Below, piece by piece: positions 25,825-33,021 of a stretch of DNA of 64,000 nucleotides (the first letter of the stretch is position 1; each line of letters opens with the position of its first letter). Made by a program: the position numbers and the translations under genes. This stretch comes from Anaerolineales bacterium UBA6055 (GTDB taxonomy: Bacteria > Chloroflexota > Anaerolineae > Aggregatilineales > Phototrophicaceae). The notes beneath the pieces were generated by a model. It saw only the letters and a program-made list of their open reading frames with translations. It had not been told where the DNA came from and did not search any database. The stretch covers positions 62,001 through 126,000 of the forward strand of contig DIYL01000048.1 of the NCBI GenBank assembly GCA_002428985.1. Reading direction: 5' to 3'.

Positions 25825-26142
25825 ATGAATCAAACAATTATCCCAATCAACTATATTGAGCGTAAGCCGAACTCAAACAAATATCGAATCGTCGGTAAAG
25901 GTATTACAGTCGAATTTTTAGCGGGATTTATTGATGATACCGAGTGGGATATCAACCGGATTTGTCAAAACTATAACCTCACACCTGCCGAAATTTACAG
26001 CGCATGGGCATTTTACTACGATCATAAAACTGAGATTGATGAAAATCGCGAGGCTATCAAAACTGAGTCAGAAGAACATGAAGAATCCAGTCTTCAACAG
26101 CGCCAGCAATTAGAAATACGTCAAAAACCGGAAAACAACTAA
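25825..26142 (+). CDS. DUF433-like small protein
   Basis: 105 residues from ATG 25825. The core (ITVEFLAGFIDDTEWDINRI, then LTPAEIYSAWAFYYDHKTEI) matches the DUF433 pattern of a short winged-helix module that begins with a VxxLAxxxxxG-like strand-helix and ends in AxAYYxxHxxEID. DUF433 proteins are often antitoxins beside PIN-like toxins. No PIN-type gene is adjacent, so an orphan regulator or an atypical pair is possible. The C-terminal 25 residues are Gln/Glu-rich and probably disordered. Confidence 0.6.
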   Translation: MNQTIIPINYIERKPNSNKYRIVGKGITVEFLAGFIDDTEWDINRICQNYNLTPAEIYSAWAFYYDHKTEIDENREAIKTESEEHEESSLQQRQQLEIRQKPENN

Positions 26143-26149
26143 AAGAGTC

Positions 26150-26165
26150 ACAGAATATATTCTGT
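26150..26165. promoter_or_regulatory. Perfect 16-bp palindrome
   Basis: ACAGAATATATTCTGT lies 7 bases after the DUF433-like gene and about 57 bases before the HEAT-repeat gene. A possible operator, or a weak terminator stem without T-run. Confidence 0.35.
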
Positions 26166-26221
26166 AGATTTGAGTTTATGTTATAGTTAGGAGGGTGTAC
26201 AAGTAAAAAAGAACAAACAAT

Positions 26222-27139
26222 ATGACTGACACTGATATTCAATCCATCCTTGATGACCTCGCCGGAGATGATCCATACGCCAAAACGCGCGCGCGCAAAA
26301 TGATCCGCGAATCGGGTGATCAAGCGTATGGTGATGGCTTATTGCAACTCCTCACAACCACTACTGATCATAATCTACAACGAGAATGTATTACCTTGGT
26401 GGGTCGCATCGAATACGGGGATGCAGTGCCAACATTGATCCGTTTGCTTTCATCGACGCTACTGGATGAAAACTTGCAAGAAGATGTCATCATTGCACTA
26501 GGGCGGATTGGCGATAACCGCGCCGAAGAGTCGATTCTGGCATTAGCGGATAGCGACAATGTATACATTCGCCAACGTGTCGCTAAGGCATTGGGCAGTT
26601 TTAAATCGGAACATGTGATACATACGCTCATGACCATGCTTGATGATGATCGGACAGATGTTCGCGCTAATGTCATACAAGCACTTGGTCAAACGGGTGA
26701 TCTATCAGTGATACAAGCACTGGACAATGCACTTGATGATGCCGTGTGGAGTGTCCGCGAACAAGCAGTCAAAGCACTCGCATTATTTAATGATGATGCA
26801 ATTATTGATCCAATGATTTATGCACTCGGGGATATTCGCTCGGCGATACGCGTGATTGCCGCCAATAAACTCGGCGACCTCGGTACACCTCTAGCTTATG
26901 AGCCACTATTGCAAGCTCGTCATCCGTTTCGCAGGGATGTCAACAACGCAATTGACCAAGCTCTCGAAAAATTAGACGGTAAATATATCCGTGATCCTGA
27001 CATGGATATTTCATTATTGATCGACCTGTTGCTAGTTCATCACAAACCAGAAGTGATCGCGCAAACCTTAGAGACTATCGGCACACCTGATGCATTAAAA
27101 GCTGTTGAACTTTGGCGTGCCGGACAATCTGCGACTTAA
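26222..27139 (+). CDS. HEAT-repeat protein
   Basis: 305 residues made almost entirely of two-helix HEAT/PBS-lyase-like repeats (VIIALGRIGDNRAEESILAL, VAKALGSFKSEHVIHTLM, VIQALGQTGDLSVIQAL, AVKALALFNDDAIIDPM). It should form a curved solenoid for protein binding. No catalytic motif, signal or membrane segment. The same kind of repeat recurs in the 119-aa protein at 36858. Partner unknown. Confidence 0.85.
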   Translation: MTDTDIQSILDDLAGDDPYAKTRARKMIRESGDQAYGDGLLQLLTTTTDHNLQRECITLVGRIEYGDAVPTLIRLLSSTLLDENLQEDVIIALGRIGDNRAEESILALADSDNVYIRQRVAKALGSFKSEHVIHTLMTMLDDDRTDVRANVIQALGQTGDLSVIQALDNALDDAVWSVREQAVKALALFNDDAIIDPMIYALGDIRSAIRVIAANKLGDLGTPLAYEPLLQARHPFRRDVNNAIDQALEKLDGKYIRDPDMDISLLIDLLLVHHKPEVIAQTLETIGTPDALKAVELWRAGQSAT

Positions 27140-27187
27140 CGTCAGTAAATCTCAGTTTAATGCAGGTTCACGGATACGATGTAACAA

Positions 27188-27913
27188 CTACTTTTCTTCG
27201 TCGGAATTATCAACTTCTTGCACGACGACTTGCTGTTCTGGTGTTGGCATGCGTGCAATAATCTGTTGCATGAAGTTATTAAACGGCATCGATTGCAACC
27301 AAACTTTGCCAGGGCCTTTCATGTTAGCGAGGAATAACTCTTCACCACTAAACAGCATATTTTTAATCCCACGCACCCGTTGAATATCATAATCCACACT
27401 TGGTTCATAGATCGCAACATACCCCGGATTCGCACGCATCGTTTCACCTTGAGCTAGTGTATACTCGGCGACTTCACCACCGATTTCTAGGAAGACAATA
27501 CCGGGTCCGGTGATCTTCTGTAAGATAAAGCCTTCGCCACCAATAAACCCTGCACCCAAGCGACGTTGAATATGGACGGAGCGACGTACATGTTCCGTTG
27601 CAGTCATAAACGCATCTTGTTGCGCGATAATGGATTCACCTTCACCTAATTCAATCGGTACAATATGGCCGGGTAATTCTGGGGTAAATACGATTTTTGC
27701 GTTATCACGTTCAGCGATGTAATAGGTAATCCATGCTGATTCACCGGAGACCATCCGTCCAATAAATCCGCCGATACCACCACGTCCACCGGTATCCATT
27801 TTGATACCATCATTCATCCATGACATACCGCCTTGTTCCGTCCAGAGGACTTCGCCCTTGTTCATGGTGATTTCGAGCAATGGCATCACTGAACCTTTGA
27901 TTTCATACTGCAT
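27188..27913 (-). CDS. AIM24/TIGR00266-family protein
   Basis: 241 residues of the AIM24 beta-roll family: MQYEIKGSVMPLLEITMNKG at the start, a WTEQGGMSWM motif, repeated Gly-rich beta turns (GGRGGIGGFIGRM) and an AGEEVEV-like pattern of short strands. Family members are soluble and trimeric in solved structures; their biochemical role is not known. Monocistronic. Confidence 0.85.
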   Translation of the reverse strand: MQYEIKGSVMPLLEITMNKGEVLWTEQGGMSWMNDGIKMDTGGRGGIGGFIGRMVSGESAWITYYIAERDNAKIVFTPELPGHIVPIELGEGESIIAQQDAFMTATEHVRRSVHIQRRLGAGFIGGEGFILQKITGPGIVFLEIGGEVAEYTLAQGETMRANPGYVAIYEPSVDYDIQRVRGIKNMLFSGEELFLANMKGPGKVWLQSMPFNNFMQQIIARMPTPEQQVVVQEVDNSDEEK

Positions 27914-27986
27914 TGTGTTACCCCTTGTCTAGTCGGTATTTTATTCTGAGCATAGGGGGTATTTTATATTTGTGCAACTTGTTTTA

Positions 27987-28018
27987 ACCCACCTATCATC
28001 CCTATAACGTAGGTGGGT
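27987..28018 (-). terminator. Terminator-like hairpin after the patatin gene
   Basis: ACCCACCTA / TAGGTGGGT (9-bp perfect arms, 14-base loop), 49 bases beyond the stop of the minus-strand patatin gene. The T-run is weak. Confidence 0.5.
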
Positions 28019-28066
28019 AATCTGAGGTAGCAAATCTCGCGGAATTATAACTGTTAACCGAAATGA

Positions 28067-29140
28067 CTACTTACTGTCATCAAATTCTGTTCCTTCCCAG
28101 TCCGCATCCTTAAAACCAGGTTGTGCATGCCCACCAGTGGTTTTCCATGGCATACCCTTTTCCTGTGTCCAGTCGATTTTATCCGCATAGGCAAGCCCAA
28201 TCTCCTTCATCAAATGTAATTCGGGCAAGCCACTTGTATCTAACGAGAGTGCACGCGGGTCAATGCCGTTAGTTGATACACCGAGCACTTCTTCTATATT
28301 TTTACGGGTAAGATCAGGGTTATAACGACGAAAATCCATCTTTTCATAGACTGCACTCGTCATATAAACCTGTTGTAATGCCGCATCATCAATATCTTCT
28401 AAGAAGATATATTGGAGCCACTGCTTGAGCCAGAATTTCGCTCCAGCACGCTCTGCTTGCTCGTTACTGACAAACCCTGTACCCAATGAAATATGCAACA
28501 CATTGTCTTCTTTGAAGCCAATATATTTTATAGCTTCGATCGATGTCGCTAAACAAGGATTACCAAAAGATCCAACCCCACCATCAATAAAATTGCCTAA
28601 CACAGGCGGGAAGAATATCGGTGCAGCCCCACTGGCACTTACAGCTAATTTTAGAGGCCATTTGGCAAATATTTCTGCACCTTGTCCTTCGTTGGTAATG
28701 TAGTAGGTGTTGCTGGTGCGCATATCTTTAGTCGTCATCAAAATGATTGGTTTTTTGATGTCGCCTACTGTCACACCATCAGCTATAGGGCCGAGTGCAT
28801 CCAAAAAAGGCTTCATTTCGTACATATGGCGCATGCCGCTGAGTATATATTTGAGAAGAGATGGTTTACCAAATGCTTTTGGTAAACGACCAAGGTAGAC
28901 ATCGTTCATAATCTCTTTAGCAGTCATACCCAAACCGAAACCGGCAGCCATAATTGCCCCGGTACTGGTACCACCGATCATATCAAATAAATCATACGTA
29001 GGTTTGCCAGTTTTTTCTTCGAGGTACATCAACATTGCCAGCGGGATAACACCACGCATCCCGCCACCATCAATGGATAAGATTGTTTTCTTGCCTTCAG
29101 GATTAAATACAAAGTTCGATGTCGCTTGTTCGTCTGTCAT
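28067..29140 (-). CDS. Patatin-like phospholipase
   Basis: 357-residue lipid acyl hydrolase with the full patatin set: oxyanion loop DGGGMRG (24-30), nucleophile elbow GTSTG (57-61, Ser59) and dyad Asp in DGG (186-188). No signal peptide or membrane helix, so cytosolic. Patatins of this size act as membrane-lipid-degrading effectors in some defence systems (CBASS CapV). No cyclic-nucleotide synthase gene is nearby, so a housekeeping lipase role is equally likely. A 297-residue unknown protein is encoded just upstream on the same strand, 120 bp away. Confidence 0.9.
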   Translation of the reverse strand: MTDEQATSNFVFNPEGKKTILSIDGGGMRGVIPLAMLMYLEEKTGKPTYDLFDMIGGTSTGAIMAAGFGLGMTAKEIMNDVYLGRLPKAFGKPSLLKYILSGMRHMYEMKPFLDALGPIADGVTVGDIKKPIILMTTKDMRTSNTYYITNEGQGAEIFAKWPLKLAVSASGAAPIFFPPVLGNFIDGGVGSFGNPCLATSIEAIKYIGFKEDNVLHISLGTGFVSNEQAERAGAKFWLKQWLQYIFLEDIDDAALQQVYMTSAVYEKMDFRRYNPDLTRKNIEEVLGVSTNGIDPRALSLDTSGLPELHLMKEIGLAYADKIDWTQEKGMPWKTTGGHAQPGFKDADWEGTEFDDSK

Positions 29141-29259
29141 GTATACCAGTCCCCATATTATTTTAGTATAAATACAATGTAATTATATCATAAGCACTTG
29201 AGTGCGTTGTGTTCATTGGGCTACAAATGTGATAAACAAACGATTTAACAATGTTTGCT

Positions 29260-30114
29260 CTAACACCATACGATTGGATTACCTGTACAAACTGATGCGT
29301 GGCAAATACGTCTTAATGGCTCGAGGATATATTTAAAATGAGAGGCTTCCATAATGCGGAGTTCAACGTGCATTGCCGATGGATACTGTGGCATGATGAG
29401 CTTACCTGCCCCCATCATGTGATATTGAATCAGCGGAATATTGGTTGCAAACTTGGCTTCTGTCTCGGCACAATAAAATTCCACATGCAAGGGCTTACCA
29501 GATGTATCGCGTTTAAAGACACGTTGCTCAAATTGTTTGGCACGGAATTTTTCTTCCCATGTATCTGGATCATCCGGTGATTCATGTTGGATAAAAAATC
29601 CATTCGGGTCAACACCCATACGATACCCACCGTCTTTATTGAGGACGAACACACCTTTAGTCGCTACAATATATTCTTGGATAACTTTCTGATCAACCGT
29701 GTTAACGAGAAATGCATTTTTAGTGTGATGAACAAGTCGTGTAAAACGATCAAGCTCTTGTATCATCCGTAGCGCATGCGGGGCTGTTGTAAAACCGCTG
29801 TTATTACGTGGGAGTTCTTGCTTCAATATCGGGAAAAACTTCCAACCGATTTGTGTGAGCGATTGTAAAAATGCCAAATAACCCGTCCAATTAGCAATAT
29901 CTTCGCTCACCAATTCCATATCTTCATGTTCACAGGCAGTCTGCATCCAGTCTTGCACAGTGTCATGTTCATATTCATAACCTTCATAGGGTAAGTCTAA
30001 ACCGAGCACCCCATCTATATCAAACCGAAAACGAGTAAGCCATTCCGGCAATGGAAACGGAGTTGTTTTACCGCGTCGATAACAGGCACAATTGACATAT
30101 GCACTTAATCCCAT
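29260..30114 (-). CDS. Hypothetical protein, 284 residues
   Basis: Not recognised. Start placed at ATG 30114 (MGLSAYVNCACYRRGKTTP, with GAAAGG upstream); an in-frame ATG at 30153 would add 13 residues. Mixed alpha/beta, soluble, rich in aromatic residues and His; features include FDIDGVLGLDLPYEGYEYE and a C-terminal CHASVCTGNPIVWC with several Cys. The opening resembles small proteins of the immunity/Imm type in length and Trp content, which is only an impression. It is followed by the patatin gene and may be co-transcribed with it. Confidence 0.5.
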   Translation of the reverse strand: MGLSAYVNCACYRRGKTTPFPLPEWLTRFRFDIDGVLGLDLPYEGYEYEHDTVQDWMQTACEHEDMELVSEDIANWTGYLAFLQSLTQIGWKFFPILKQELPRNNSGFTTAPHALRMIQELDRFTRLVHHTKNAFLVNTVDQKVIQEYIVATKGVFVLNKDGGYRMGVDPNGFFIQHESPDDPDTWEEKFRAKQFEQRVFKRDTSGKPLHVEFYCAETEAKFATNIPLIQYHMMGAGKLIMPQYPSAMHVELRIMEASHFKYILEPLRRICHASVCTGNPIVWC

Positions 30115-30279
30115 TGAGAGGCCTTTCGCAATGTTGTGAGATAGTAATAGCAATGTGGTGTGGTGTGTGAGTAGGTCATGAGGATATGTCTTTCTAACTA
30201 TGATGATATAGTTCTATTATATGACCACTCTTGACCCATTGGCAACCCTTTTGTGCAAATAGTATTATTCATTGTGGGC

Positions 30280-30301
30280 GGGAGTGCATACAGACACTCC
30301 C
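30280..30301. terminator. Hairpin downstream of the sulfatase gene
   Basis: GGGAGTG / CACTCCC, 7-bp perfect arms with an 8-base loop, 41 bases beyond the stop (minus strand). No clear T-run. Confidence 0.45.
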
Positions 30302-30342
30302 ATATAGTTAATCTCACAACAGACGTTATATTGCAATAATGC

Positions 30343-31641
30343 CTAAAGAATCGGTGATGTCGGGCCATTGGGTGATGGATCATCAGGATCGTTGGCAATT
30401 GCTCCTACTGGAGCGTGAACAACGCCAGCTTGTAATGGATCATCGGTGTCTGCCATCCACTGTGCTAAACGTGATTGCAAGTCGTTTAACACATTCGCAT
30501 ATCGTGTATCGGTCATCAAATTATTGGTTTCGTTCGGGTCAAACATAAGGTCATAGAGTTGCTCTTGCGGTGGGGCAATCTCTTGGTATCCAGCTTCAAG
30601 CCATTCATCTTTACTCAGGCTATCATCGATATTGGGCAAGACAGGTGCATCCCGATCATCATAACGTCGGATGTATTTATAGCGATCAGTACGAATAGCA
30701 CGCTTCGGCTCATAAGAAGCGTGATAATTGACCTCGGCAAAGACCTCATCACGGATTGACTCAGCTTGACCGTTAATTAATGGCAACATCGAGACACCCT
30801 GCAAATAGTCGGGCGGGTCAATTTCTAGCAAATCACATAAGGTCGGGAATATGTCGATATGGCTGACCATTGCATCAACCACACGCCCGCCCGTGAAGGT
30901 CTCCGTACCTTGCATGATGAGTGATATTCCCATGCCAGCATCGGTTAAATTACACTTCATACCAGGGAAAGCTAGACCGTGGTCAGTCGTAGAAATCACA
31001 AGCGTATTGTTTCGCAATCCATTACTATCGAGCGCATCCAAAACTTGTCGGATATTATCATCGAGGATTTGTGCCATCGCGATATAATTTGCCATATCTT
31101 CGCGCACGCGTGGCGTATCCGGTAATGGCGCAGGTGGCTGGATATAATTCGGATTGATGTCATGCTCGGTCGGGAATTCGCGATGTGTCTCAAAGAAACC
31201 GACTGCCAAGAAAAATGGTTCAGATGGTGCATCATTTAAAAAGTCGACAGCCTTTAAGTGTGGGTCATCCGTTCCCAGTAGGTGATCGTAGCCGATTTCC
31301 TCAGCACCATTATTGGTAAATTTTGCTGCGACGTGCTGGATGCCAGCTAGTGCAGAGGTATACCCGGCAGGCTTGAGCGTGTGAATGATATGCTGTTTAT
31401 AGTCGTTGAGCGCAAAACCACGATGCGCCAAGCCTAACATGCCGTTACTATGCGGATACTGACCTGTCAGCAAAGATGCACGGCTCGGTGAACAAGTGGG
31501 TGCCGCGCAAAACGCTTGCCGGAACAATACGCCGTCTTCTGCCAGTTGTTGCAATGTCGGCGTTGGGATGGCATGTCCATAAGGCTGAATATAACGTCCA
31601 GTATCATGTGAATGGATATAGAGGATATTAGGCTTGGGCAT
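30343..31641 (-). CDS. Type I sulfatase
   Basis: 432-residue member of the alkaline phosphatase superfamily: NILYIHSHDTGRY (metal-binding Asp13) and CSPSRASLLTG with Cys50 in the C-x-P-S-R context that is converted to formylglycine by FGE. Later come STTDHGLAFPGMKCNLTD (Asp/His metal ligands) and the C-terminal sulfatase subdomain. No signal peptide is visible, so it is probably cytosolic or exported by another route. Closest in style to heparan N-sulfatase/choline-sulfatase-like enzymes; the substrate is not determinable. The FGE-fold protein in this window lacks catalytic cysteines and is an unlikely activator. Confidence 0.9.
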   Translation of the reverse strand: MPKPNILYIHSHDTGRYIQPYGHAIPTPTLQQLAEDGVLFRQAFCAAPTCSPSRASLLTGQYPHSNGMLGLAHRGFALNDYKQHIIHTLKPAGYTSALAGIQHVAAKFTNNGAEEIGYDHLLGTDDPHLKAVDFLNDAPSEPFFLAVGFFETHREFPTEHDINPNYIQPPAPLPDTPRVREDMANYIAMAQILDDNIRQVLDALDSNGLRNNTLVISTTDHGLAFPGMKCNLTDAGMGISLIMQGTETFTGGRVVDAMVSHIDIFPTLCDLLEIDPPDYLQGVSMLPLINGQAESIRDEVFAEVNYHASYEPKRAIRTDRYKYIRRYDDRDAPVLPNIDDSLSKDEWLEAGYQEIAPPQEQLYDLMFDPNETNNLMTDTRYANVLNDLQSRLAQWMADTDDPLQAGVVHAPVGAIANDPDDPSPNGPTSPIL

Positions 31642-31674
31642 AACAACGACTCCTAAACAGGTGGTCTATATAAA

Positions 31675-32742
31675 TTATTCGGTTGATGCTTCCGGCGATA
31701 AATCGACAATATCAAGTGCAAACGGTAACTGTGGGCTGGTGCCAAATCCGAGACTAAATTGATTCCAGTTGGTGACAATGAGCGCATCTAACATCGGGTT
31801 GTAGACAAGGTCACTCGCTCCACGGAAGTCACGCGCAAGCATCGTGAGATTGTTTCCGTCGAACCGTGCCACCCGATTAAAGTTGAGTAATGCGACATAA
31901 ATTTCACCTGTTGGTGCAACATGGATGCCATCAAGCCCAAAGTCGTTGTTGTTATTGTCGGCGTAGAGCGTTTGTGTACTATCATTGGCTGTGGCTAAAT
32001 CGGTGGCACTTGCATCCACACTATAGATACGATCACGATTGCTGTCAGTGATTAGAATCAAATTATTTTCGCGATTATAGGCAAGTCCAGTTGGTGCGCC
32101 ACTCTCGCCATCACTGGATGGTGGTGGTGTCCACCAAACACCCATGTTTTCGCCCTCAGATGAATAGCGCCAAACCCGTGCAGGATCACGATCTGTCACG
32201 TAGATGAATCCTTCGGCATCCACGGTAATATCATCCGGCAGAACAATCCCAATAGTCTCGTTATTCGGAATTTCGACGATAGAGGATAATGTACCATCTT
32301 GATACTTCCAGATGATCGCCCCCATCGCATCCAATGCAACAATACGATCAAGGATATAGAGTGTACCGTCGGGTGCAACATCTAATCCCGTGATTGATCC
32401 GACGCGATTGCGGACACCTTCAGCTTCGGAGATGAATTTATCTGGCGTAATCATCCACAACGCACCCGATGAATAACTGCCTGTGTAGAGTGTGCCATCA
32501 TCTGCGATTGTGATCGCGGCGGGGTACGAATCGTCATCGGGGAGTTCGATATATTCCGTCACAGTGACGTTCTCATCAACTGCTACGGCAATACTACGGG
32601 GGGCAGACCCCAATACCCACCATGTCGCAGCGATAATCAGTCCAATCCCGATGACAATGGTTAAGATTAACATGATGAAGGCGCGCAACCGTAAAAGAAG
32701 TTTGTCACGTTGCTCGACTTGTTCTGTTTGTTTTTTGGTCAT
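31675..32742 (-). CDS. Membrane-anchored NHL/SMP-30-like beta-propeller
   Basis: Start moved to ATG 32742 because a GAGGAAAAC ribosome-binding site precedes it and the N-terminal Lys/Gln-rich stretch then leads into one membrane helix (AFIMLILTIVIGIGLIIAAT). The outer domain of about 300 residues contains six-bladed-propeller repeats: PAAITIADDGTLYTGSYSSG, GLDVAPDGTLYILDRIV, DITVDAEGFIYVTDRDP and DGIHVAPTGEIYVALLN. These fit NHL or gluconolactonase-like propellers. It lies 33 bp downstream of (in leftward order, upstream of) the sulfatase gene, so the two are probably co-transcribed. Confidence 0.75.
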   Translation of the reverse strand: MTKKQTEQVEQRDKLLLRLRAFIMLILTIVIGIGLIIAATWWVLGSAPRSIAVAVDENVTVTEYIELPDDDSYPAAITIADDGTLYTGSYSSGALWMITPDKFISEAEGVRNRVGSITGLDVAPDGTLYILDRIVALDAMGAIIWKYQDGTLSSIVEIPNNETIGIVLPDDITVDAEGFIYVTDRDPARVWRYSSEGENMGVWWTPPPSSDGESGAPTGLAYNRENNLILITDSNRDRIYSVDASATDLATANDSTQTLYADNNNNDFGLDGIHVAPTGEIYVALLNFNRVARFDGNNLTMLARDFRGASDLVYNPMLDALIVTNWNQFSLGFGTSPQLPFALDIVDLSPEASTE

Positions 32743-32912
32743 GTTTTCCTCAAGACTAACAATAAAGATACATAGATATTGTAATGGACTCGCTGATGCC
32801 TGCCTATCACTATCTCGCAATCATTTATTAAATTCACAGATAACAGGTGATTGCTTTTTCTTCTAACCTCTCAAATGACAAACAAACCTTAAACCTTACA
32901 CTCCGTAATTAT

Positions 32913-32921
32913 TGTTATACT
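32913..32921 (+). promoter_or_regulatory. Extended -10 element upstream of the TIR-WD40 gene
   Basis: TGTTATACT matches the extended -10 form (TGn plus TATACT), about 100 bases upstream of the ATG at 33022. Confidence 0.4.
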
Positions 32922-33021
32922 GAGGTTGATGTCTGTCTGCATTAAAGTCATTCAACTATATGGGGACGATTAAAGGGCATCATATGGATTTCGCAAACAA
33001 ATGTCATGAAAAGAGGCACAT

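Noticed and set aside
25360..26142. Classic VapBC-type toxin-antitoxin pair
   Set aside because: The DUF433-like protein could be an antitoxin, but the neighbouring 130-aa protein shows no PIN or other toxin motif.
28067..29140. CBASS system with the patatin as effector
   Set aside because: No CD-NTase, no Cap2/Cap3 and no HORMA-type gene within the window.
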